The notes below the pieces were generated by a model. That model made no database searches, was not told where the DNA came from, and saw only the letters and a list, made by a program, of their open reading frames with translations. The position numbers and the translations under genes are program-made. From Herbidospora yilanensis (GTDB taxonomy: Bacteria > Actinomycetota > Actinomycetes > Streptosporangiales > Streptosporangiaceae): 64,000 nucleotides of DNA. Location of the stretch: positions 1-64,000 of the forward strand of contig NZ_BBXE01000014.1 of the NCBI RefSeq assembly GCF_001570565.1. The letters run 5' to 3'. Each line of letters opens with the position of its first letter. Positions within the stretch are counted from its first letter, which is position 1. Positions 27,121 through 34,437 of this stretch are shown here, one piece after another.

Positions 27121-27164
27121 GAAGCGCCCCACCCCCCGGCCTGGAGCCAGAGGTAGGGCGCTTC
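27121..27164. terminator. Terminator hairpin downstream of holin-like gene
   Basis: Arms GAAGCGCCCCACC and GGTAGGGCGCTTC pair at 12 of 13 positions around an 18-nt loop. On the plus strand GTTTTG follows; on the minus strand TTCTTCTTC follows, so it may work in both directions. It lies 105 bp beyond the stop of the leftward holin-like gene. Confidence 0.65.
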
Positions 27165-27269
27165 GTTTTGTCCAGAGCGGGCAACCGCCATGTGAAGGCA
27201 GAGTCGGGGTTACCCGATGCGGGGCGCGGTCATCTCCGGGCCGGCGTGCGGCTCGACATGGCCACGCAC

Positions 27270-27605
27270 CTACGCTGACGTCAGGACGGCGACGAAGCCC
27301 ATGACGCTGGCCACCTGCACGGCCGACCAGTCCAGGCCGAACGTCGCCCCGAGCGTGAGCAGCGCCTGCGCGACACCAAGGATGGCGGCCTGCAGCGACG
27401 AGCCGCCGTCGGTGGCCCGGGTCGCCCACGCGGTGGCGAAGCCGAGCAGGGCCGCCGCGGCGGCGTTGACGACGGCCGGCCACTGTCTCGAAGACGTCCC
27501 CAGGGGCCGGTCGCGGAGCCGGTCGGGTGCGTGCGGCTGGGTCCAGGCCATCGCACGCACCCAGGCTGCCTCGTCGGGTATCACAGTGCGGCCCCACCAG
27601 TGCAT
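27270..27605 (-). CDS. Holin-like small membrane protein
   Basis: 111 residues. A soluble N-terminus of about 45 residues (MHWWGRTVIPDEAAW) is followed by two hydrophobic segments: NAAAAALLGFATAWATRA at about 46-63 and AAILGVAQALLTLGATFGL at about 73-91, then VQVASVMGFVAVL. The second half resembles actinophage holin-like proteins, which usually continue with a short tail ending RQVTP; here the chain stops earlier. It may be a phage remnant. The upstream flank carries CCGGTAT-AGGT-CCGGTAT, a spaced heptamer repeat. Confidence 0.45.
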   Translation of the reverse strand: MHWWGRTVIPDEAAWVRAMAWTQPHAPDRLRDRPLGTSSRQWPAVVNAAAAALLGFATAWATRATDGGSSLQAAILGVAQALLTLGATFGLDWSAVQVASVMGFVAVLTSA

Positions 27606-27676
27606 ATACCGGACCTATACCGGCGTCCCCGACAGTCGTCCCACGCCAGATAATCCGCTTTCAGGCAGGAGACGAC

Positions 27677-27961
27677 GTGAAGTCGAGGACCAGAAGAGCA
27701 GTCATCGCCGCCGTGATGGCGGCCGGAATCTCGGGAATCGGCCTGGGGGTCACGACACCCGCTTATGCCGCTCCGACGGCCGCCACGGCAGGCCCGCCCC
27801 ACGACTACCCCCGCATTTACAAGGGGTATCCCACCCAGTTCGCCTGCGTCCTCAACAAGACCGTGCTGAGCAGCCAATACGGCTGGTACCAGTCCTGGTG
27901 CGAGTACAACTGGAACTCGCCGGAGGACTCGGACTACTGGCTCTGGTACGTCGAAAAGTGA
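27677..27961 (+). CDS. Small secreted two-cysteine protein (94 aa)
   Basis: 94 residues from the GTG at 27677, with GCAGGAGA five bases upstream. A Sec signal peptide (MKSRTRRAVIAAVMAAG, cleavage after AYA) leaves a mature chain of about 60 residues. This is rich in tyrosine and tryptophan and holds two cysteines (QFACVLNKT and QSWCEYNWN) that probably form one disulfide. It ends SDYWLWYVEK. I do not recognise the family; the aromatic, disulfide-bonded character suggests a secreted peptide or inhibitor. Confidence 0.7.
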   Translation: MKSRTRRAVIAAVMAAGISGIGLGVTTPAYAAPTAATAGPPHDYPRIYKGYPTQFACVLNKTVLSSQYGWYQSWCEYNWNSPEDSDYWLWYVEK

Positions 27962-28020
27962 TGCGCCGACAGCGGGCAGGCGGCGATGAGGCCGCATCAG
28001 GCGCTCACTGCGCGTGAGCG

Positions 28021-28050
28021 CCGCACCGCGCCGCACCGCGCCGCACCGCG
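28021..28050. repeat. 10-bp tandem repeat
   Basis: Three perfect copies of CCGCACCGCG followed by a partial one, between the small secreted gene and the GH18-like gene. Probably slippage in GC-rich noncoding DNA. Confidence 0.8.
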
Positions 28051-28154
28051 CCGCGCCACACGGACCGCGCCGTCCAGGCCGCCGACGGTGAGGTGGTGGC
28101 GGCGGTCGAGGGGGCGTGCCGGAGACCGGGCACGCCGATCGAGGTGCCGTTCGG

Positions 28155-29126
28155 CTACTGACGCGGGGCGGTCAGGATCTGGGCGACCGCCTCGGCCGGG
28201 GCCGCGCCTCTGATCGACAGTTCGCCCAGGCTGTTCTTGGTCTGGAAGGCGACCAGGGTCTTGGCGTCGGCGACCGTCAAATCGTCGGCGCTGGCCAGGA
28301 CCGGGGTCAGGCCCAGGTGGGGCCAGGCCGGGCGGTTCAGCAGGCGGGTGAGCTGGCGGTTGGCGGCGTGGGCGGCGTCGGCGAGGGCGCGGAGGTTGTC
28401 GCGGGCGCCGGGGCTGAACGGCACCAGCACGTTCACCCTGCCGATCTCGGCGCCCGCCGCGCGGGTGGCCCTGAGCATCGCGCGGTCGGCGATCGACAGG
28501 CCCGCCCTGGTCGCGGGGAGGGTCATCGTCACCGTCAGTTCGGAGCCGACCCGGCGGGCCTCCTCCTGGAGGCGCTGGATGGCGGCGGCGCGGCGGCCCG
28601 TCGTGGCGGGGTCGGCCGAGTCGGTGACCTCGAAGTCGATCAGCTCGGGGCGGTAGGCCTTCAGGACCGACCGGTAGGCGCGCAGCAGCCGGGCGGGGCC
28701 GGCGCAGGTCGCGGCCAGTTCGGCGCCACGGGGGCCGCCGAACGACAGGCCCACGGGGCGGCCGGTCTTGTGGAGGGTCGAGACGAGGGGTTTCTTCGCC
28801 GAGGCGGGCAGGCCGCTCCACGTGGGGAGGCAGCCGGTGGCGTTGACGTGGCCGACCAGGTAGGACGGCGCCCGCGAGACCCCGCCCTCGGCGCGGATCG
28901 CGTCGACGAACGTCACGTAGGGGACGGTCTGTTCGGGTTTGGGGGCCACCGCGACGGCGGGGGCGGCGGCCACCGGCGGGGAGACCGGCGCGGCCCATTC
29001 GGGCAGCGGCTCGGCGGGGAGCAGCACCAGGGCGGCGGCCGTGGCGCCGGCGAGGGCGGTCGCCGCGGCCATGACGAGGGCGCGCGGAGGGGTGCCCACG
29101 GGGCGGGGCCGAGGAGCGGAATCCAT
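28155..29126 (-). CDS. Membrane-anchored or secreted GH18-like (chitinase-fold) protein
   Basis: 323 residues from the ATG at 29126; a more distal ATG at 29168 is less likely. One membrane or signal segment at about 18-38, an alanine/proline linker, then a TIM-barrel region. Features such as YVTFVDAIRAEGG, PVGLSFGGPRGAELAATC and ELIDFEVTDSAD follow the actinobacterial GH18 chitinase-D-like pattern. The catalytic DxxDxDxE motif appears degraded: the segment reads LIDFEVTD, without the acid at the final position. It may be a carbohydrate-binding pseudo-enzyme. Confidence 0.65.
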   Translation of the reverse strand: MDSAPRPRPVGTPPRALVMAAATALAGATAAALVLLPAEPLPEWAAPVSPPVAAAPAVAVAPKPEQTVPYVTFVDAIRAEGGVSRAPSYLVGHVNATGCLPTWSGLPASAKKPLVSTLHKTGRPVGLSFGGPRGAELAATCAGPARLLRAYRSVLKAYRPELIDFEVTDSADPATTGRRAAAIQRLQEEARRVGSELTVTMTLPATRAGLSIADRAMLRATRAAGAEIGRVNVLVPFSPGARDNLRALADAAHAANRQLTRLLNRPAWPHLGLTPVLASADDLTVADAKTLVAFQTKNSLGELSIRGAAPAEAVAQILTAPRQ

Positions 29127-29205
29127 TTGATTCACCACCGAGCGTCGCGCTACGACTACTATCCGCAAGGGACCCTAGCAAGGGCCGGACGGCGATAATG
29201 GCCGA

Positions 29206-30117
29206 ATGAAGTTGAGGATCTTCACCGAGCCCCAGGAGGGCGCGACCTACGACGACCTGCTCGCGGTCGCGCGGGCGGCCGAGCGGCTGGGGTTCGACGC
29301 GTTCTTCCGGTCCGACCACTATCAGGCCATCGGCGGCGGCGACCCCGGGCCGGGGTCCACCGACGCCTGGCTGACGCTCGCCGGGCTGGCCCGCGAGACC
29401 ACGACGATCCGGCTCGGCACCCTCGTCACGCCCGCGACCTTCCGTCTCCCCGGGCCGCTGGCGATCAGCGTCGCGCAGGCCGACCAGATGAGCGGCGGCC
29501 GGATCGAGCTCGGCCTGGGCACCGGCTGGTACGACGCCGAGCACCACTCCTACGGCATCCCGTTCCCGCCGGTGAAGGAGCGCTTCGACCGCTTCGAGGA
29601 GCAGCTCGCGATCATCACCGGCCTGTGGGCGGCCGAGAAGCCGTTCTCGTACGCCGGCACGCACTACCGCCTCACCGACTCCCCGGCGTTGCCGAAGCCG
29701 GTGCAGAAGCCCCTGCCGATCATCATCGGCGGCTTCGGCGCCACCCGCACCCCCAGGCTGGCGGCCACCTACGCGGCCGAGTACAACATCCCCTTCCGCT
29801 CCCTCGACGACGTCGCCACGGGCTTCGCCCGGGTCCGGGAGGCCAGTGCGGAGACCGGCCGGTCGCTGATCTACTCGGTGGCCCAGACCGTCTGCGTCGG
29901 TGCCGACGAGGCGGAGGTGGCCCGCCGCGCCGCCGCCATCGGGAAGAGCCCGGAGAAGTTGCGGTCGGACGGGATCGCGGGCACGCCGGAGGAGGTCGTC
30001 GACAAGATCGGCAGATTCGGCGAACTGGGCGCCGGGCGCGTCTACCTCCAGGTCATGGATTTGTCCGACCTCGACCACCTCGACCTGATCGCCCGCGAGG
30101 TCATGCCCCACGTCTGA
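29206..30117 (+). CDS. LLM-class F420- or flavin-dependent oxidoreductase
   Basis: 303 residues forming a luciferase-like TIM barrel. Recognisable parts: N-terminal LRIFTEPQEGATYDDLL, FFRSDHYQAIGG, RLGTLVTPATFRLPGPLA, QMSGGRIELGLGTGWYDAEH, and the cofactor region PLPIIIGGFGATRTPRLAA. Actinobacterial members mostly use coenzyme F420 for hydride transfer; the substrate is unknown. It stands alone, divergent from the GH18-like gene across 79 bp. Confidence 0.88.
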   Translation: MKLRIFTEPQEGATYDDLLAVARAAERLGFDAFFRSDHYQAIGGGDPGPGSTDAWLTLAGLARETTTIRLGTLVTPATFRLPGPLAISVAQADQMSGGRIELGLGTGWYDAEHHSYGIPFPPVKERFDRFEEQLAIITGLWAAEKPFSYAGTHYRLTDSPALPKPVQKPLPIIIGGFGATRTPRLAATYAAEYNIPFRSLDDVATGFARVREASAETGRSLIYSVAQTVCVGADEAEVARRAAAIGKSPEKLRSDGIAGTPEEVVDKIGRFGELGAGRVYLQVMDLSDLDHLDLIAREVMPHV

Positions 30118-30318
30118 CCCTTCGAGCCACCCGCGACGCGTGAATTTCGGGCGGCGTCAGCCGCCCGGCCCCATCCGGCCATTTCCCGCGGGCGGTGGCG
30201 GGGGGACGCGCCTCGGTCGCGCCGGCCGGCCGGCCTCTGATTCGAGGGCGATTCGTACGGACGACGGTGCGGGAAACCCGGTCGCTCGCGGCATTTCCGG
30301 CAAGGCACACTTCTCCCT

Positions 30319-31704
30319 GTGCTGATGACCATCTCGACCACCCGTGAACCGGCGACCGATCTCGGCTTCCTGCTGCACAAGCATCCGGATCGAGTGCAGG
30401 AGTTCCCACGGGCGTTCGGGGTCGCGCACGTCTTCTATCCCGAGGCCACCGACCAGAGGTGCACCGCGGCGCTGCTGCTCGACGTCGATCCGGTACGGCT
30501 CGCGCGCACCCGCGGCAGGACGACCCCCGACTTCAGCCTCGGCCAGTACGTCAACGACCGGCCCTACGCCGCGTCGTCGCTGCTGTCGACCGCCATGGCC
30601 GAGGTGTTCCGCACGGCCAGGTCGGGCCGGTGCGACGCCCGGCCGGAACTGGCCCGGTCGGCGATCCCGCTGGAGATCGTGCTTCCGGCGTTGCCGTGCC
30701 GGGGCGGGCCGACGCTGGCCCGGCGGCTGTTCGAGCCCATGGGCTGGGACGTCACGGCCGACCCGATCCCGCTCGACCCGGCCTTTCCCGAATGGGGCGA
30801 CTCCCGCTACGTCACCCTCACGCTGAAGGGCGAGCTCCGGCTCGCCGACGCGCTCAACCACCTCTACGTCCTGCTGCCGGTCCTCGACGACGCCAAGCAC
30901 TACTGGATCGCCGAGGACGAGGTCGACAAGCTGATCCGCGCGGGGGAGGGCTGGCTGGCCGCCCATCCCGACCTCACCCTCATCACCCGCCGGTACCTCA
31001 ACCGCCGGACCGCCCTGACCAGGGCCGCCTTCGCCCGGCTGGCCGAGGTGGGCGACGACGAGGAGGAGACGCTGGAACCGCCGGCCGAGGAGGAGGTGCG
31101 CATCCCCCTCAACACCCTCCGCCGGGACGCCGTGGTGGAGACCCTCGCCGAACTCCAGGCGCGGAGCGTCATCGATCTCGGCTGCGGGTCGGGACAACTG
31201 ATCTCGGCCCTGCTCGACCAGGGCGTACCGAAGATCACTGGAGTGGACGTCTCCGCCCACACGCTCATGATCGCGGCGCGGCGGCTCAAACTCGACCGCA
31301 TGGGGAGCCGGACCCGCGAGCGGGTGGACCTCTTCCAGGGCTCGGTCACCTACACCGACGCCCGGTTCGCCGGATATGACGCCGCCGTGCTGATGGAGGT
31401 CGTCGAGCACCTCGACCCGCCCCGGCTCCCGGCCATGGAGCGGGTCGTCTTCGGCGCCGCCAAGCCCACGTACGTGCTGGTCACCACGCCCAACGCCGAA
31501 TACAACCCGCGCTACGCGAACCTGACCGGCCTGCGCCACCCCGACCACCGCTTCGAGTGGACCCGCGCCGAGTTCCGCGAATGGGCCGGGAGCGTCGCCG
31601 AACGGTACGGCTACCAGGTCGAACACCGCCCCGTCGGCGACGACGACCCCGACGTCGGCTCGCCCACCCAGATGGCCGTCTTCGTGAAGGAGGGTTCGGC
31701 ATGA
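30319..31704 (+). CDS. hen1: Hen1 3'-terminal RNA ribose 2'-O-methyltransferase
   Basis: About 461 residues from the GTG at 30319 (an ATG two codons later is equally possible). The N-terminal half (to about 240) is the bacterial Hen1-N domain. The C-terminal methyltransferase has the SAM loop VIDLGCGSGQLISALL and the metal-binding motif EVVEHLD with Glu360, Glu363 and His364, plus a later histidine in RHPDHRFEW. It marks the 2'-OH of a broken RNA end before ligation, making the repaired junction resistant to recutting. It overlaps pnkp by 4 bp (ATGA), the classical operon. Confidence 0.95.
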   Translation: MLMTISTTREPATDLGFLLHKHPDRVQEFPRAFGVAHVFYPEATDQRCTAALLLDVDPVRLARTRGRTTPDFSLGQYVNDRPYAASSLLSTAMAEVFRTARSGRCDARPELARSAIPLEIVLPALPCRGGPTLARRLFEPMGWDVTADPIPLDPAFPEWGDSRYVTLTLKGELRLADALNHLYVLLPVLDDAKHYWIAEDEVDKLIRAGEGWLAAHPDLTLITRRYLNRRTALTRAAFARLAEVGDDEEETLEPPAEEEVRIPLNTLRRDAVVETLAELQARSVIDLGCGSGQLISALLDQGVPKITGVDVSAHTLMIAARRLKLDRMGSRTRERVDLFQGSVTYTDARFAGYDAAVLMEVVEHLDPPRLPAMERVVFGAAKPTYVLVTTPNAEYNPRYANLTGLRHPDHRFEWTRAEFREWAGSVAERYGYQVEHRPVGDDDPDVGSPTQMAVFVKEGSA

Positions 31705-34154
31705 CCGAGATCCGTGTCCCCGCGCTGTCGCTGGTCGTGCTGGTCGGGGTGTCCGGCAGCGGCAAGTCCACCTTCGCGCGCAAGCACTTCAAGCCCACCC
31801 AGATCGTCTCCTCCGACCACTGCCGCGGGCTGGTCTCCGACGACGAGAACGACCAGGCCGCCACGCCGGAGGCGTTCGACCTGCTGCACCACATCGTCGG
31901 CGTGCGGCTGCGGCGCGGGCTGCTGACCGTGGTCGACGCGACCAACGTCCAGTGGAAGGCCCGGGAGGCGCTGGTCGCCCTGGCCAGAAGTCACGACGTG
32001 TTGTGCGACGCGATCGTGCTCGACGTGCCCGAGGAGGTGGCGGTCGCCCGGAACGCCTCCCGGCCCGACCGCGACTTCGGCTCCCACGTCATCCGCAGGC
32101 AGCGGAACGACCTGCGGAAGTCGCTGTCGAAGATCTCCCGCGACGGGTTCCGCCGCGTCCACGTGCTGCGCGGCGGCGAGATCGACGACGCCGTGATCGG
32201 CTACGAGAAGGCGTGGACCGACAAGAGGGAACTGACCGGGCCGTTCGACGTCATCGGCGACGTGCACGGCTGCGCCTCGGAGCTGGAGACCCTGCTCGCC
32301 ACCCTCGGCTACCAGGACGGCGTGCACCCCGGCGGCCGGACGGCCGTGTTCGTCGGCGACCTCGTCGACCGGGGGCCCGACAGCCCGGGGGTGCTGCGCC
32401 GGGTCATGGGCATGGTCGAGCGCGGCACCGCGTTGTGCGTCTCGGGCAACCACGAGCAGAAGCTGGTACGCGCCCTCAACGGCCGCAAGGTGCGGGTCGC
32501 CCACGGCCTGGAGACGTCGCTGGAGCAGTTCGCCCGCGAAGACGACGTGTTCACCGGCCGGGCCAAGGCCTTCATGGAGGGCCTGATCAGCCACTACGTC
32601 CTCGACGGCGGCCGGCTCGTGGTCGCGCACGCCGGTCTCAAGGAGGCCTACCACGGCCGGGCCTCGGGCCGGGTGCGGTCGTTCGCGCTCTACGGCGACA
32701 CCACCGGCGAGACCGACGAGTACGGCCTGCCGGTCCGCTACCCGTGGGCCGAGGAGTACCGGGGCCGGGCCATGGTCGTCTACGGCCACACCCCGACCAC
32801 CCACGCCGAATGGGTCAACAACACCATCTGTCTCGACACCGGCGCCGTCTTCGGCGGCCGGCTCACCGCGCTGCGCTACCCGGAGAGGGAACTCGTCTCG
32901 GTCCCGGCCGAGCGGGTCTGGTACGAACCGGCCCGCCCGCTCGCCTCGCGGGGCCGCGAGCCCGACGTGCTGGACATCCGCGACGTCACCGGCGACCGCT
33001 ACGTCGAGACCTCGACCGGCACGGTCAAGATCAGGGAGGAGAACGCCACCGCCGCCCTGGAGATCATGAGCCGGTTCGCGGTCGACCCGCGCTGGCTGGT
33101 CTACCTGCCGCCCACGATGGCCCCGCCGGAGACCTCGAAGAAGGACGGCTACCTCGAACACCCCGACGAGGCCTTCGCCGAGTTCGCCGCCGCCGGGGTC
33201 ACCCGGGTGGTGTGCGAGGAGAAGCACATGGGCTCGCGGGCGATCGTCGTGCTGGCCCGCACGCCGGCGGACGCCCAGGCGAAGTTCGGCGTCGAGGGCA
33301 CCGGCACGATCTTCACCAGGACCGGCCGCCCCTTCTTCGGCGACCTCCAGGAGGAGTTCGTGGCCGGGCTCCGCGAGGCCTTCGCGCCGCTGCTGGAGGA
33401 CTCCCCGTGGGTGGTGCTCGACGGCGAGCTGCTGCCCTGGTCGGCCAAGGCCGGCGAGCTCATCCGCAGCCAGTACGCCTCGGTCGGCGCCGCCGCCGGG
33501 GCCGCGCTGCCCGTGGTGGTGACGGCGCTGGAGGCGGCGGCCGGGCGTGGCCTGGATGTGGGACCGGTACTGGACCGCGCCCGGCGCCGCGAGAGCAACG
33601 CTGCCCGGTTCCGCGAGGCGTATGCCCGTTACTGCGAGCCCGTTTCCGGTGTTTCCGGGCTGCGCTTCGCGCCCTTCCAGATCCTCGCCTGCGCCGAGGG
33701 CGCCACCGCGGTGACCCGGCCGCACGACTGGCACCTCGACCGGCTGGCCGCCGTCACGCATCCGCTGGTGCGCGCGACCCGGCACACGTACGTGGACCTG
33801 GAGAAGGAGGACCGGCGCCAGGCGGCGGTCGACTGGTGGACGGCGCTCACCGACGCGGGCGGCGAGGGCATGGTGGTCAAGCCGGTCGCCCACCCCGGCG
33901 GCCGGGTGCAGCCGGGGATCAAGGTGCGCGGGCCCGAGTACCTGCGCATCATCTACGGCCCCGACTACCTGGAATCGCTCGACGAGCTGCGCCGGCGTTT
34001 TCTCGGCCGGAAGCGGTCGCTGGCGCTGCGCGAGCATAGCCTGGGGATCGAGGCGCTCTCGCGACTGGCGGCCGGCGAGCCGTTCCACCGCGTCCACGAG
34101 GCGGTCTTCTCCGTGCTCGCCCTGGAGTGTGAGCCGGTCGATCCCCGGTTGTGA
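31701..34154 (+). CDS. pnkp: Polynucleotide kinase-phosphatase-ligase Pnkp
   Basis: 817 residues from the ATG at 31701, with GAAGGAGGG upstream. Three catalytic modules in order. The 5'-kinase (1-170) has a P-loop ending GSGKST with Lys22 and Ser23. The metallophosphatase (about 180-410) contains Asp187 and His189 in GDVHGC, GDLVDRG at 219 and GNHE at 249. The ligase/adenylyltransferase (about 470-817) has nucleophile Lys508 in EEKHMGSRA and VVLDGELL near 571. It heals and, with Hen1, seals RNAs cut by ribotoxins. No module is truncated and all key residues are present. Confidence 0.95.
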   Translation: MTEIRVPALSLVVLVGVSGSGKSTFARKHFKPTQIVSSDHCRGLVSDDENDQAATPEAFDLLHHIVGVRLRRGLLTVVDATNVQWKAREALVALARSHDVLCDAIVLDVPEEVAVARNASRPDRDFGSHVIRRQRNDLRKSLSKISRDGFRRVHVLRGGEIDDAVIGYEKAWTDKRELTGPFDVIGDVHGCASELETLLATLGYQDGVHPGGRTAVFVGDLVDRGPDSPGVLRRVMGMVERGTALCVSGNHEQKLVRALNGRKVRVAHGLETSLEQFAREDDVFTGRAKAFMEGLISHYVLDGGRLVVAHAGLKEAYHGRASGRVRSFALYGDTTGETDEYGLPVRYPWAEEYRGRAMVVYGHTPTTHAEWVNNTICLDTGAVFGGRLTALRYPERELVSVPAERVWYEPARPLASRGREPDVLDIRDVTGDRYVETSTGTVKIREENATAALEIMSRFAVDPRWLVYLPPTMAPPETSKKDGYLEHPDEAFAEFAAAGVTRVVCEEKHMGSRAIVVLARTPADAQAKFGVEGTGTIFTRTGRPFFGDLQEEFVAGLREAFAPLLEDSPWVVLDGELLPWSAKAGELIRSQYASVGAAAGAALPVVVTALEAAAGRGLDVGPVLDRARRRESNAARFREAYARYCEPVSGVSGLRFAPFQILACAEGATAVTRPHDWHLDRLAAVTHPLVRATRHTYVDLEKEDRRQAAVDWWTALTDAGGEGMVVKPVAHPGGRVQPGIKVRGPEYLRIIYGPDYLESLDELRRRFLGRKRSLALREHSLGIEALSRLAAGEPFHRVHEAVFSVLALECEPVDPRL

Positions 34155-34251
34155 TCGGGGCTTCACGGGAGCGACACGTTCGTCACCCCCGGGGTCCTCT
34201 AGGAGGCCCTAACATCGGGGCAGACGACAGAGCGTGAACTTGCGATCACTC

Positions 34252-34380
34252 ATGAATGAACGCCAACCCAGAAGGCCATGGTTCCATCTGCGTCATGACT
34301 GGCAGGACACCGAGCGCATCGGCAATGTCGTGGTGCAGCACTGCACTGTGTGCCTGAAAAGCAGAGTACGAATCCGGTAA
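34252..34380 (+). CDS. Very small CxxC protein (42 aa)
   Basis: An ATG at 34252 opens a 42-residue frame (MNERQPRRPWFHLRHDW) ending in TAA; an in-frame GTG at 34234 would add six residues. It contains HDW and a CTVC pair near the end (VVQHCTVCLKSRVRIR), resembling half of a zinc ribbon. The ribosome site is weak and codon use is less GC-rich than around it. It lies 97 bp after pnkp, so it may belong to the RNA-repair operon or be independent. Confidence 0.5.
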   Translation: MNERQPRRPWFHLRHDWQDTERIGNVVVQHCTVCLKSRVRIR

Positions 34381-34437
34381 TGGCCCCTTAGTGTAGCCAT
34401 TGCGCTACTTGCCGTAATTGTGGGGCAGGTAGGCTGC

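Noticed and set aside
28021-28050. Decamer tandem repeat as a possible CRISPR or functional minisatellite
   Set aside because: Only three full copies without spacers, in GC-rich noncoding DNA; slippage is the simplest explanation.
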